From Azoarcus sp. PA01 (GTDB lineage Bacteria > Pseudomonadota > Gammaproteobacteria > Burkholderiales > Rhodocyclaceae), in the NCBI GenBank assembly GCA_001274695.2, contig LARU01000004.1, forward strand, positions 868,001 to 932,000: a stretch of DNA of 64,000 bases, read 5' to 3'. Both the position numbers and the translations under genes were made by a program. The notes beneath the pieces were generated by a model that was given only the letters and a program-made list of their open reading frames with translations, had not been told where the DNA came from and did no database searches. This document shows, piece after piece, positions 55,176-63,939 of this stretch. The stretch's first letter is position 1. Each line of letters opens with the position of its first letter.

Positions 55176-55382
55176 TCAGATATCCTTTTGTCGGGCTTCC
55201 CAGTCCGAGATCTGCTTTTCCGCCTCGTCCTTCGATATTCCATAGGACTCCTGGATGCGACCGGCCAGCTCGTCACGGCGGCCCGCAATGACATCGAGCT
55301 GATCGTCGGTGAGCTTGCCCCACTGCTGCTTGACGTTGCCTTTGAACTGCTTCCAGTTGCCTTCGATCCGATCCCAGTTCAT
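55176..55382 (-). CDS. CsbD-family stress protein
   Basis: 68 residues, MNWDRIEGNWKQFKGNVKQQWGKLTDDQLDVIAGRRDELAGRIQESYG, the CsbD family pattern. These small acidic proteins are often general-stress induced; no biochemical role is fixed. Convergent with the phasin gene. The gap to the next gene is 121 bp. Confidence 0.93.
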   Translation of the reverse strand: MNWDRIEGNWKQFKGNVKQQWGKLTDDQLDVIAGRRDELAGRIQESYGISKDEAEKQISDWEARQKDI

Positions 55383-55503
55383 TTCGTCGCTCCTTGTGGT
55401 TGGGTGATCTCTTTGACCGGATCCGTCCGACCGATGAGCTCATCGGTCGAGTCGAGTCCGTAGTCACCGATCCGTGCAGCAATCTGCGTTCCCGGGGCGG
55501 GCG

Positions 55504-56670
55504 TCAACGCGCCGCGAGTCGCCACAGCGACGTCACTTCCGCTGCGCGTGCCCGATGCAGCGCATCGGACGCATCAGCGGCGCGGGGATGCTCGGGGCGG
55601 GCGTCGAGACGCCCGACGACTTTCAGGCCCGCGTCGTCGATCAGCGCGAGCAGTTCGGCGCGCGAGCGCAGTCCGAGATGCTCGGCAAAATCGGACAGGA
55701 TCAGCCAGCCCTCCCCGCCCGGGGCAAGATGCCCGACCAGCCCGGCGAGGAAACTGCGCAGCATGCGGCTGTCCGGGTCGTAGACCGCGTACTCGACCGG
55801 CGAGCTCGGCCGCGCCGGCACCCACGGCGGGTTGCAGACGACGAGCGGCGCGCGACCTTCGGGAAAGAGATCGGCGCGGACGACTTCGACCTGCGCGGCG
55901 AGGCCGAGCCGGGAGAGGTTTTCAGCCGCGCACGTCAGCGCCCGCGGATCCTGATCGGTCGCGACGACGCGGCGAACGCCGCGGCGCGCGAGCACCGCCG
56001 CGAGCACGCCACTGCCGGTGCCGATATCGAACGCGAGTTCTGCGGCCCCCACCGGCAGCGGCGCCTCCATGACCAGCCCGACGTATTCTCCGCGCAGCGG
56101 CGAAAACACGCCGTAATGCGGGTGGATGCGCTCACCGAGCGCCGCGATCGACACTCCTTTCTTGCGCCATTCGTGCGCGCCGATCAGGCCGAGCAGCTCG
56201 CGCAGCGACGCGACGAAAGGCTCGGTCGGCGGCCCGTAGGCTTGCGCGCACGCCTGCCGGACGTCGGGGGCACGGCGCAGCGGAAGAGTGTAGTCGGCCT
56301 CGAACGGCAGCAGCAGCATGCCGAGCGTGCGCGCCCGCTGCGCCTGGGCCTGCCGGTACAGATGGAACGCGTCGGTCGCGGCGACGTTGCTCCCGGCAGC
56401 GGCCTTGCCCGGCTTGCCCGATCGTCCGCCACGGCGCTCGGTGCGGCGCGCCATCGCCTGCAGCAGCTGGCGCGCATTCTGGAAGTCCCCGCGCCACAGG
56501 ATCGCAGTCCCCTCGCACGCCAGCCGGTACGCGGCGTCGGCGCTCAGGCGGTCGTCGGCGACGACGACGCGTTTGGGCACCGGCGCAGCGCTCTCCGAGC
56601 GCCAGCGCGCCGAACGCACCTCCCCATCCTCGTTCCACACGATCGAGGTATCGCCGCTCACGACGGCCAT
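55504..56670 (-). CDS. class I SAM-dependent methyltransferase (RlmG/PrmC-like)
   Basis: 388 residues. SAM-binding motif DIGTGSGVLAAVLARRG, acidic motif VVATDQDP, and the substrate motif VVCNPPWVPA (NPPY/W) that marks N6-adenine or glutamine methyltransferases. The N-terminal 190 residues carry an unrelated domain, as in RlmG/RsmC-type enzymes. Target RNA or protein not identified. The start at 56670 is followed by MAVVSGDTSIVWNEDGEV; the 336-bp gap behind it is repeat DNA. Confidence 0.85.
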   Translation of the reverse strand: MAVVSGDTSIVWNEDGEVRSARWRSESAAPVPKRVVVADDRLSADAAYRLACEGTAILWRGDFQNARQLLQAMARRTERRGGRSGKPGKAAAGSNVAATDAFHLYRQAQAQRARTLGMLLLPFEADYTLPLRRAPDVRQACAQAYGPPTEPFVASLRELLGLIGAHEWRKKGVSIAALGERIHPHYGVFSPLRGEYVGLVMEAPLPVGAAELAFDIGTGSGVLAAVLARRGVRRVVATDQDPRALTCAAENLSRLGLAAQVEVVRADLFPEGRAPLVVCNPPWVPARPSSPVEYAVYDPDSRMLRSFLAGLVGHLAPGGEGWLILSDFAEHLGLRSRAELLALIDDAGLKVVGRLDARPEHPRAADASDALHRARAAEVTSLWRLAAR

Positions 56671-56873
56671 GCCCCTGCAGCGGCTGCCGATGGCTGCGAC
56701 AGCGCAGACGAGCCCGAGGCTCCCGAATTCAGATCCACCAGCTTCTCCACTAAATTCCGCGCCCCCTGTCAGGAAACGCCTCGCGCGTCCCGCTCAGGAA
56801 ACGCCGGGTCCAATCGACAGTGCCCCCGTCGCCGGGGGCACTGCGTGCTCGGAGTCCAGCGCGGAGCGGGTGC

Positions 56874-57010
56874 CTAGTAGTCCGTTCCAGAAAAATCATT
56901 CCAATGAATCCGTTCGGCCTGAGCTTGTCGAAGGCCAGTTGCGGCAAGGCAATGCGGTTCGACAGGCTCACCGCGAACGGTAACTGGTTTGGTGTGGAAC
57001 GGACTACTAG
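56874..57010. repeat. 137-bp inverted-repeat element (MITE/REPIN-like) ending in the YceI gene
   Basis: Perfect 16-bp terminal arms CTAGTAGTCCGTTCCA (56874-56889) and its reverse complement (56995-57010). Inside, 56911-56980 contains two facing REP-like halves (CCGTTCGGCCTGAGC and GGCTCACCGCGAACGG). The right arm contains the stop codon of the YceI gene at 57007. This is the clearest repeat in the window and resembles 40159-40292 in size and layout. Confidence 0.8.
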
Positions 57011-57585
57011 TTCTGCACCGCTTCGACCGCAATCACGAGCTTCACTTCATCGCTGACATACGGCGCGTTCGCACCGGCGCCGAATTCCGAGCGCTTGATC
57101 ATCGTCGTCGCGTTCGCGCCGCAACCGAGTTTCTTCAGCATCGGATGCGGCATGCAGTGGAACGAACTGATCTCGAGCGTCACCGGCTTCGTCACGCCCT
57201 TGATCGTCAGGTCGCCATCGACCGACGCGAGCTTGTCGCCGTCGAATTTTACGCCCGTCGACTTGAACGTGATCGTCGGGTATTTCTCGGTGTGAAAGAA
57301 CTTCTCGTCCTGGATATGGGCGTCGAAAAGCTGGGAACCGGTGTCGACCGACGTCGCGTCGATCGTGACGTCGACCGAACCGGTCTTCGCGGCCCGGTCC
57401 AGCACGATCGTGCCGGAAGTCTTGTTGAAGCGGCTCTGCTGCGTCGAGTAGCCGAAGTGGCTGTACTCGAAGCGCGGGAAAGTGTGGGAATTATCGATGC
57501 TGAAGGTTTCGGGAGCGGCCAGCGCGGGAGCGGCGACAGCGGCGGCGAACGTGGTGGCGACGGCGAGACGGACGAATTCGTTCAT
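57007..57585 (-). CDS. YceI-family periplasmic protein
   Basis: 192 residues: signal peptide (MNEFVRLAVATTFAAAVAAPALA), then the lipocalin-like YceI fold with FSIDNSHTFPRFEYSHFGYS and VDVTIDATSVDTGSQLFDAHIQDEKFF. Binds isoprenoid or quinone-like lipids in relatives. Its TAG stop lies inside the repeat element at 56874-57010. Last gene of the run 59707-57007. Confidence 0.92.
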   Translation of the reverse strand: MNEFVRLAVATTFAAAVAAPALAAPETFSIDNSHTFPRFEYSHFGYSTQQSRFNKTSGTIVLDRAAKTGSVDVTIDATSVDTGSQLFDAHIQDEKFFHTEKYPTITFKSTGVKFDGDKLASVDGDLTIKGVTKPVTLEISSFHCMPHPMLKKLGCGANATTMIKRSEFGAGANAPYVSDEVKLVIAVEAVQN

Positions 57586-57641
57586 CGTTGATTCCTTTTG
57601 CGTTGAGTGGATAAGAAAGAGTGAAAGAGCGTGCGCCGGCG

Positions 57642-58235
57642 TTACTTCGCTGCGGCACTGCGGGCGACGGCATGGAAACGGACATCGACGTCATTGGCGA
57701 CGACCGACGTGTCGGCCCACATGCCGTCGCCGATTGCGAATTCGAGCCGCTTGAGCGTGAAACCCCCGTCGAACGTCGCCGTATCGCCTTCGCGCGTGAC
57801 GGTGACGGGTGCGGTCAGCGGCTGCGTCCTGCCTTTAAGGCTGAGATTGCCGACGACCTCGAAGCGGTTGCCACCGAGCGGCTTGACCGCGGTGGACACG
57901 AAAGTCGCAGTCGGGTTGTCCTTGACGTTGAACCACGGCTTGCCGAGCACTTCGGCGTTGGCTTCGGACGAACCGGCATCGATGCTCGAGAGGTCGAGTT
58001 CGAGCCGGACGCTCGATTTTGCCGGCGCCGCGGCGTCGAACACGAGATCCGTCCTGATCTTGCCGAAATGCCCTTCGATCGGCACGTTCATCTGCTTGAA
58101 GACGAAATCGACCCGGCTCTTGTCCGCCTGGACCTGGTTGAACACCTGTTCCGGCCCGGCCGCGAGGGCTGCGCCCGTGGCGAGCGGCAGCGCGACAGCG
58201 AGCAGTGCGGCGTTCAATGACAGCGATGTGTTCAT
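57642..58235 (-). CDS. second YceI-family periplasmic protein
   Basis: 197 residues: signal peptide (MNTSLSLNAALLAVALPLATGAALA) and YceI pattern VDFVFKQMNVPIEGHFGKIRTDLVFDAAAPAKSSVRLELDLSSIDAG. CTAAGG upstream. Sequence differs clearly from the first copy, so it is not a recent duplicate. Starts 11 bp after the cytochrome b561 stop. Longer frames upstream of the ATG are artefact. Confidence 0.92.
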   Translation of the reverse strand: MNTSLSLNAALLAVALPLATGAALAAGPEQVFNQVQADKSRVDFVFKQMNVPIEGHFGKIRTDLVFDAAAPAKSSVRLELDLSSIDAGSSEANAEVLGKPWFNVKDNPTATFVSTAVKPLGGNRFEVVGNLSLKGRTQPLTAPVTVTREGDTATFDGGFTLKRLEFAIGDGMWADTSVVANDVDVRFHAVARSAAAK

Positions 58236-58246
58236 TTTGATTTTCC

Positions 58247-58792
58247 TTAGCGGACCCGTTCGAGTACCGGCAGCATGCGGGACAGGGTCCTGTCCCGGTC
58301 GATGAAATGGTGCTTGAGCGCAGCGGCGACGTGCAGCCCGACCAGCACCAGCAGCGTGTAGTTGAGGATTTCGTGGGCGGCCATGAACAGCTCGCCAAGC
58401 TCCTGATTCTTGCCGACGAGGTCCGGCAACGGCAGCACGCCGAGGAAGACGACCGGAAAGCCTTTCGCGGAACTCATCAGCCACCCCGTCAGCGGCACCG
58501 CGATCATCAGCGCATACAGCAGCAGGTGCGTCGCGGCGGCGGTTTTCTGCTGCCACGTCGGCGCTGGCAACGGCGCGGGCGGGCGGTGTGCGAGGCGCAC
58601 GACGAGGCGCGGCAGGATCAGCAGCAGCACTGCGACGCCGAGCCACTTGTGGTACGAGACGAGCTGCAGCTTCGATGGCGACAGCGGCAAGTCGTGCATA
58701 TAGACGCCGAGCGGAAACGCCGCGAGCATCAGCGCGGCCATCAGCCAGTGCGCGGTGCGCGCGGGTATCGTGTAGTGGGGCCGGGAAGGCAT
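58247..58792 (-). CDS. cytochrome b561 family protein
   Basis: 181 residues, four transmembrane helices and the haem-b histidine set (TAHWLMAALM, SYHKWLGVAVLLLILPRLVVRLAHRPP, HLLLYALMIAVPLTGWLMSSAKG, AAHEILNYTLLVLVGLHVAAALKHHFIDRD). Ni-Hyd_Cyt_B/b561-type electron carrier. b561 together with YceI proteins is a recurrent pairing; here b561-yceI-yceI are tightly spaced. Confidence 0.9.
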   Translation of the reverse strand: MPSRPHYTIPARTAHWLMAALMLAAFPLGVYMHDLPLSPSKLQLVSYHKWLGVAVLLLILPRLVVRLAHRPPAPLPAPTWQQKTAAATHLLLYALMIAVPLTGWLMSSAKGFPVVFLGVLPLPDLVGKNQELGELFMAAHEILNYTLLVLVGLHVAAALKHHFIDRDRTLSRMLPVLERVR

Positions 58793-58828
58793 CGGGTGTT
58801 CTCCTTTTGCGTGCGGTGCGGCGCGCGC

Positions 58829-59707
58829 CTACGCGCGGGGCGCGCGGAAGAATTCGGCGACGAGGCAATCGACCGATTTCGGCGGGTGGCCGACGAGCGC
58901 CGCGAAATCGTTCGTCGTGCGGGCGAGGCGGTTCCCGGCGATCGACGCGTACAGCGGCGCGAGCGCGCGGACCGTCCCTGCGGGCATGTCCCCCGGGTGG
59001 GCCGACTCGGCAGCGGCCCGCGCAGGCACCGCTTCGTAGCGCAGCGTCTTGCCGACTGCGGCAGCGACCCGGGCAGCGAGATCGCGGTAATCATGGGCGG
59101 TCTGCCCGGTCAGCTCATACGTTTGTTTCTCCAGCCGCGGCGCGATGGCCGCAGCGGCAATCGCCTCGGCCAGTTCGTTGCGTGACAGGTGACTCACTTT
59201 GCCGTCCGCTGCCGGCAGCCGCAGCACTCCGGTACGCAGCGCGGCGGCGAATTCGATCGGCATGAAATCGGCATAAAGGCCATTGCGCAGCACGGTGCAG
59301 GCGAGGCCGGACGCGGCGAGGTCGGCTTCGGCCGCCGCATGGATCCGGGCGAAAGCGGATGGCGACGTCGCATCGGCGTCGAGAAAGCTCGTGTAGCAAA
59401 CGCGCCGCACACCCGCAGCCGTGGCTGCCTGGATCGCGTTGCGGTGGCGGCCGATGCAGGCGTCTGCCGGCCCGTCGGTCGACACCAGCACCAGGCACTC
59501 GACGCCGGCGAACGCTGCGGACAGGGTTTCACCGCGGTCGAAGTTGCCGCGCCGCACGTCGATGCCGCGCGCCGCAAAGTCGGTGACGCGTGCCGGGTCC
59601 CGAACGCTGACGGCGAGCTGTCCGGCACCCCCTTCGGGAAGCCGCACCGAGAGCCACTGGACGATACGCCGCCCCAACTGCCCGCTCGCCCCTGTCACCA
59701 GAATCAC
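58829..59707 (-). CDS. NAD(P)H-binding / NmrA-like oxidoreductase
   Basis: Atypical SDR of the quinone-oxidoreductase/NmrA type. Starts VILVTGASGQLGRRIVQWL at a GTG (59707) with AGGAGG five bases upstream; the open frame continues upstream in a region with no ribosome site. TGASGQLG is the nucleotide-binding motif; 292 residues. Head of the run b561-yceI-yceI, 36 bp before b561, divergent from a LysR gene 105 bp away that is the likely regulator. Confidence 0.88.
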   Translation of the reverse strand: MILVTGASGQLGRRIVQWLSVRLPEGGAGQLAVSVRDPARVTDFAARGIDVRRGNFDRGETLSAAFAGVECLVLVSTDGPADACIGRHRNAIQAATAAGVRRVCYTSFLDADATSPSAFARIHAAAEADLAASGLACTVLRNGLYADFMPIEFAAALRTGVLRLPAADGKVSHLSRNELAEAIAAAAIAPRLEKQTYELTGQTAHDYRDLAARVAAAVGKTLRYEAVPARAAAESAHPGDMPAGTVRALAPLYASIAGNRLARTTNDFAALVGHPPKSVDCLVAEFFRAPRA

Positions 59708-59812
59708 CCTGCCCTCCTCTCGTGCCGCCACTTTCAAGCGACGTACTTTAGGCGATTGATTAGTATCGAAACAGGCGCTATTTTCAAATTCTTTGTTGCG
59801 ACCAGGAAAACA

Positions 59813-60733
59813 ATGGACCGTCTGCAGGCAATGGATGTCTTCGTTCGGGTCGCCGAAGCCGGCAGCTTCACGGCGGTCGCGGATCACCTCAACGTCGCGC
59901 GCTCGGCAATCACGCGGCAGATCGCGGGGCTCGAAGCGCACCTCGGCACGAAGCTCCTTGCCCGCAGCACGCGACGCCTGAGCCTCACGTCGTCCGGCGC
60001 CGCGTACCTGGAAAAATGCCGCGAGATCCTCGCGATGGTCGAAGCTGCCGAAGGCGATCTCGCCGGCGAGAAGCGCGCCCCGCGCGGGCCGATCCGCATC
60101 AGCGTGCCGATGAGCTTCGGCATCCGCCACCTCGTGCCGCTGATTTCCGACTTCATCACCACTTACCCGGAAGTCACCGTCGACCTCGAATTCACCGACC
60201 AGCGCGTCAACCTGATCGAAGGGGGGCTGGACTTCACGGTGCGCATCTCGCAGCACATCGACCCGACGCTCGTCATCCGCCGCCTGAGCACCAGCGAACT
60301 AACCGTCGTCGCCGCCCCTGCATACCTCGACCGCCACGGCCGCCCGCAGCACCCGGACGATTTGCTCGGGCACCACTGCCTGAGCTACACGCTCGCGCCG
60401 TCGTCCGGCTGGAGTTTCCGCATCGACGGCGAACACCGCACGGTTCCGGTCAAGGGGCGCCTGCAGATGAACAACGGCGACGCGCTGCTCGAAGCGGCGA
60501 TCCGCGGCCTCGGCATCACGAACCAGCCGACTTTCCTCAGCGCGCAGGCGGTGCAGGCGGGCCTGCTCGAGCAAGTGCTGGCGGACTATTCCGCCACCGA
60601 GCTGCAGATCTACGCGGTGTTCCCCGGCAGCCGCTACGTGCCGCACCGCGTGCGCGTGCTCGTCGATTACCTCGCGGAACGGTTCGGCCCGACGCCGTAC
60701 TGGACTCGCGCCGTGCCGCGCGTCAGCGCCTGA
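59813..60733 (+). CDS. LysR-family transcriptional regulator
   Basis: 306 residues: wHTH MDRLQAMDVFVRVAEAGSFTAVADHLNVARSAITRQIAGLEAHLGTKLLARSTRRLSLT and a substrate-binding domain of the AaeR/DsdC-like subgroup. The ATG at 59813 follows CAGGAAAACA. Divergent from the NAD(P)H-binding/b561/YceI run. Confidence 0.93.
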   Translation: MDRLQAMDVFVRVAEAGSFTAVADHLNVARSAITRQIAGLEAHLGTKLLARSTRRLSLTSSGAAYLEKCREILAMVEAAEGDLAGEKRAPRGPIRISVPMSFGIRHLVPLISDFITTYPEVTVDLEFTDQRVNLIEGGLDFTVRISQHIDPTLVIRRLSTSELTVVAAPAYLDRHGRPQHPDDLLGHHCLSYTLAPSSGWSFRIDGEHRTVPVKGRLQMNNGDALLEAAIRGLGITNQPTFLSAQAVQAGLLEQVLADYSATELQIYAVFPGSRYVPHRVRVLVDYLAERFGPTPYWTRAVPRVSA

Positions 60734-60776
60734 GCGAGCGCCGCGGTCAGGCAACGGGGCTGCCGCGCCATGCGGC

Positions 60777-61499
60777 TCAGAAATTCATCCGCCACGGCAA
60801 TTCGCCCTGGATGAACAGGCGCGCCTCCTCGGACGCCGGCTTCGCAAAGAACCGCTGCACCGGCGCGTGCTCGCGCACCCGCCCGGCGCTCATGAAAATG
60901 ACATCGTCGCCGAGGCGCGTCGCCTGGCCGAGATTGTGCGTCGCCATCAGGATGCGCGTGCCGTCGGTGCGGATCTCACGCACGATGCGCTCGACTTCGC
61001 CCGTCGCCGACGGGTCGAGGCTCGCGGTCGGTTCGTCGAGCAGCAGCAGGCGCGGCGCCGTGACCCACGCGCGGGCGAGCGCGAGGCGCTGCTTCTCGCC
61101 GCCCGACAGATAACGCGCGCTGTCGGCTTCGCGCCCGCCGAGCCCGACGCGCGCGAGCACTGTTGCGGCGCGGCGATGGCGTTCGGCGCGGCCGATGCCA
61201 TGCGGCTTCAGCGCGAGCGCGACGTTTTCCAGCACCGATGCGCGCAGCATCATCGGGTGCTGGAAGACCATCGTCACGCCGAACTTCGGCAGCACCGTCC
61301 CGCCCCAGTCGATCGTCCCGCCGCTCGGCTCGATCAGGCCGCACAGCGTGCGCAGCAGCACGCTTTTTCCGGCGCCGTTCGGCCCGAGCAGCAGCGTGAT
61401 GCCTTCGCCTGCAAGTTCGAGATCGACGCCGTCGAGCACCGCCCGGCCGTTCGGCTGGAAACGCAGGTCACGGATCCGCAGCGGGAACATTGCGCTCAT
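60777..61499 (-). CDS. ABC transporter ATPase, tungstate/molybdate (TupC-like) type
   Basis: 240 residues: Walker A LLGPNGAGKS, signature LSGGEKQRLALARA, Walker B LLLLDEP, switch ATHN. The ATG at 61499 overlaps the permease stop (ATGA), so the two are coupled. Sequence and pairing with a TupB-like permease suggest tungstate uptake, but the binding protein (tupA) is absent here. Confidence 0.85.
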   Translation of the reverse strand: MSAMFPLRIRDLRFQPNGRAVLDGVDLELAGEGITLLLGPNGAGKSVLLRTLCGLIEPSGGTIDWGGTVLPKFGVTMVFQHPMMLRASVLENVALALKPHGIGRAERHRRAATVLARVGLGGREADSARYLSGGEKQRLALARAWVTAPRLLLLDEPTASLDPSATGEVERIVREIRTDGTRILMATHNLGQATRLGDDVIFMSAGRVREHAPVQRFFAKPASEEARLFIQGELPWRMNF

Positions 61500-62200
61500 C
61501 CGTACCGCCGCATCGCCCAGCCGCGCATCGCGAACGCGAACGCGTTGAGCGCCAGGATCACGACGACGAGCACAATGCCGAGCGCGATCGCGAGCGGCAG
61601 GTCGCCTTTGCTCGTCTCGAGCGCGATCGTCGTCGTCATCACGCGCGTCGCGCCGTCGATGTTGCCGCCGACGATCATCACTGCGCCCACTTCGCTCATC
61701 CCCCGCCCCAGTCCCGCGAGCACCGCGACGACCAGCGAATGGCGGCAGTCGTACAGCAGCGTCGTGACGCTCTGCCACCACGAGAACCGCATCACGCGCA
61801 GTTCCTCGGCGCAGCGCTGCCAGGCGTCCTCGATGACCTGGCGGGTGATCGCCGCCATCAGCGGAATGACCAGCAGGCTTTGCGCGAACACCATCGCGGC
61901 CGGCGTGTACAGCAGGCCGTAATCGCCGAGCGGGCCCGAGCGCGACAGCAGCAGATAGACGATGACGCCGACGACGACCGACGGCGCTCCCATCAGCCCG
62001 TTCATCAGCACCGACAGCGTGTGCTTGCCGGGGAAATTGCCGATCGCGAGGCACGCCCCCAGCGGCAACCCGAACAGCATGCCGATCAGCACCGCACCGC
62101 CACTGACGCGCAGCGACAGCACGACGATCTCCGCGACGCGGTCGTCGAACGTGGCGAGCAGTGAAAATGCTTCGGAGAAGGTCGCGGCGAACAGGGACAT
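61496..62200 (-). CDS. ABC transporter permease, tungstate (TupB-like) type
   Basis: 234 residues, five to six membrane helices, with the BPD_transp_1 EAA-like loop ITRQVIEDAWQRCAEELRV and GGLGRGMSEVGAVMIVGGNIDG. The ATG at 62200 (MSLFAATFSEAF) is chosen because the frame upstream has no ribosome site and runs into the divergent gap. First gene of a two-gene operon; tupA usually precedes it but the upstream side is a divergent DUF502 gene. Confidence 0.84.
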   Translation of the reverse strand: MSLFAATFSEAFSLLATFDDRVAEIVVLSLRVSGGAVLIGMLFGLPLGACLAIGNFPGKHTLSVLMNGLMGAPSVVVGVIVYLLLSRSGPLGDYGLLYTPAAMVFAQSLLVIPLMAAITRQVIEDAWQRCAEELRVMRFSWWQSVTTLLYDCRHSLVVAVLAGLGRGMSEVGAVMIVGGNIDGATRVMTTTIALETSKGDLPLAIALGIVLVVVILALNAFAFAMRGWAMRRYG

Positions 62201-62507
62201 CGGCGGGAGGATAGCGGAACGGCGGCGTTTCGGCAGCGCCCGGGCCTTTCTCACCGGACCGTGACGAATATCTTCCTTCGCAAAGCAACCGGAACGCGGG
62301 CGACAATACAATATCGAAGCTGGCAGCGACGAACCGAATCGGCCGTTGGCGGGCATGCGCAGTGTCCGAGGCGCCGCTCGGGCGGCACGCGAAGTGGGAG
62401 GACAGGCAGATTCACTCGACAACGATCGACGCTCACCACCGCCTGGCGGCCGGGGCCGCATCGATGCCGCGGGCCGGGGGGAACCCGAACGCGCCTGGCG
62501 CGACGCG
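62201..62507. other. 307-bp divergent promoter region between tupB-like and DUF502 genes
   Basis: No gene supported. It contains a TACAATA tract at about 62305-62312 that could be a -10 on the plus strand, and an A/T-rich GACAATACAATATCG segment. No clear ModE-type molybdate/tungstate operator is visible. The DUF502 frame extends back to 62346 but its upstream part is Arg/Gly-rich and unlikely to be coding. Confidence 0.55.
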
Positions 62508-63203
62508 ATGACCGCGGAGGACCCGATTTTTCCGCATCCCGGACGCGCCAGCCGTCATTTCGGCCGGCGCGTGCTGATCGGATTCTTCACCGTCGCGCCG
62601 CTGTGGGTGACCTGGCTCGTGTTCGACTTCCTGCTCGGCATCCTCGCCGCGATGGGAACGCCGCTGCTGCGCGCGTCCGCACGGCTCGTCGAGCCGATTT
62701 CGGACACCCTTGCCGCATGGCTGCTCGACTCCGACTTCCAGAAGCTCGTCGCAGTGCTGCTGACGCTCGCGAGCCTCTATGCGATCGGCGTCATGGCCTC
62801 GCTCGTGATCGGACGCAAGCTACTTGACGCCGCCGAAGCGATGGTCGCGCGCCTGCCGCTCGTGCAAACGATCTACGGCGGCACGAAGCGTTTCCTGCAA
62901 ACGCTGCAGAAGCCGCCGGTCAAGGGTCAGCGCGTCGTTCTGATCAGCTTTCCGACACCGGAGATGAAGACGATAGGCTTCGTGACGAAGGTGATGCGGG
63001 ACACGACGAGCGGCGCGGAGCTCGCGGCAGTCTACGTGCCGACGGCCCCGAATCCGACTTCGGGCTATATTGAAATCGTCCCCCTCGTCGACGTCGTGCA
63101 GACGGACTGGACGATGGAAGAAGCGATGACTTTCGTCATGACCGGCGGCACGACCGCTCCCGACCGGATCCGATTCAAGAATCCACCTCCGGCAGGCAGC
63201 TAA
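62508..63203 (+). CDS. DUF502 membrane protein
   Basis: 231 residues starting MTAEDPIFPHPGRASRHFGRRVLIGFFTVAPLWVTWLVF, two membrane segments (about 25-45 and 78-98), then the DUF502 soluble part LVQTIYGGTKRFLQTLQ and FPTPEMKTIGFVTKVM and VPTAPNPTSGYIEIVPL. Conserved but functionally undefined. Ends next to a decayed region. Confidence 0.88.
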   Translation: MTAEDPIFPHPGRASRHFGRRVLIGFFTVAPLWVTWLVFDFLLGILAAMGTPLLRASARLVEPISDTLAAWLLDSDFQKLVAVLLTLASLYAIGVMASLVIGRKLLDAAEAMVARLPLVQTIYGGTKRFLQTLQKPPVKGQRVVLISFPTPEMKTIGFVTKVMRDTTSGAELAAVYVPTAPNPTSGYIEIVPLVDVVQTDWTMEEAMTFVMTGGTTAPDRIRFKNPPPAGS

Positions 63204-63207
63204 ACGG

Positions 63208-63338
63208 CAATTCGAACGACGCCGAATCCCGAAGCGCAAGACCCTCGTCGCCAATCGATGGCTGCGCTGGCTGACACCCTGGCTCGGCCACCCCGCGCGC
63301 TGTGGCACTGGTCGCGCCCCGGCGTCGCGCTCGGCGTC
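63208..63338 (+). pseudogene. DUF2062 N-terminal remnant with frameshift
   Basis: Frame 1 reads QFERRRIPKRKTLVANRWLRWLTPWLGHP up to about 63294; two inserted bases then shift to the frame reading ALWHWSRPGVALGV (63297-63338). Joined, this is the DUF2062 N-terminus (RRxIPxxxxxxxNRWLRWLxPxLxHPxLWHxxRRGVALGV). The conserved continuation and a start codon are missing, so the gene is broken twice. Ends about 45 bp before the gene fragment at 63384. Confidence 0.55.
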
Positions 63339-63383
63339 ATCAATGCCGCGCTCGTCTGGAGCGCTGTCGCCGAGCTGCGTCGC

Positions 63384-63567
63384 TCAGCCGCCGCCGCGCT
63401 GCATCGCCCGGTCGAGCGCGGCGAGCAACGCGCGACGCGTCACCGCGTCACCCCCGGCGAAGCGATAGCGCACGACGACGACCGGCAGCTCCAACCGGCC
63501 GAGCCGTCGCATGCCCCGCGATTCCGTTTCGATGTCGAGCTGCGTGTGACCTTCCCGCACGCGGAAT
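63384..63567 (-). pseudogene. 3' fragment of an unidentified gene truncated by the IS3 element
   Basis: Minus-strand open frame ending in TGA at 63384, coding FRVREGHTQLDIETESRGMRRLGRLELPVVVVRYRFAGGDAV then ALLAALDRAMQRGGG. Composition looks like a real protein C-terminus; upstream of 63567 the sequence becomes the IS left end, so the 5' part is lost. I do not recognise the family. The plus-strand frame over the same bases is its antisense. Confidence 0.45.
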
Positions 63568-63609
63568 TGAATCGCCCCGGGTTTTGCGGAGGCTCCAACT
63601 CTTGAGAAG

Positions 63610-63939
63610 ATGGAGCCCATGAAAAAGACAGCGAAGTTCTCCCCCGAGGTCACCGAGCGCGCCGTGCGTATGGTGTGTGAGGCCAAGGGTCAGTACGAAT
63701 CCCAGTGGGCGGCGATCGTCTCGATCGCGGCAAAGATTGGCTGCACGGCGGAGACACTGCGCCGGTGGGTTCGCCAGCATGAGCGCGACACCGGCCAGCG
63801 CGAGGGGCTCACGAACGCCGAGCAGCAACGCATCAGGGAACTCGAGCGCGAGGTCCGCGAGCTGAAGAAGGCCAACGAGATCCTGCGCCTGGCCAGCGCG
63901 TATTTCGCGCAGGCGGAGCTCGACCGCCGCAACAAGTGA
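63610..63939 (+). CDS. IS3-family transposase OrfA
   Basis: 109 residues from the ATG at 63610 (a second ATG at 63619 is possible). Leucine-zipper/HTH_Tnp_1 protein: [57 protein letters not shown] then a coiled-coil tail [30 protein letters not shown]. Standard IS3 OrfA; stop TGA overlaps the ATG of orfB. Confidence 0.93.
   Translation: MEPMKKTAKFSPEVTERAVRMVCEAKGQYESQWAAIVSIAAKIGCTAETLRRWVRQHERDTGQREGLTNAEQQRIRELEREVRELKKANEILRLASAYFAQAELDRRNK

Noticed and set aside
63258..63605. Plus-strand 115-codon frame before the IS element
   Set aside because: First part is the frameshifted DUF2062 remnant, the rest is antisense to the gene fragment at 63384; not a gene of its own.
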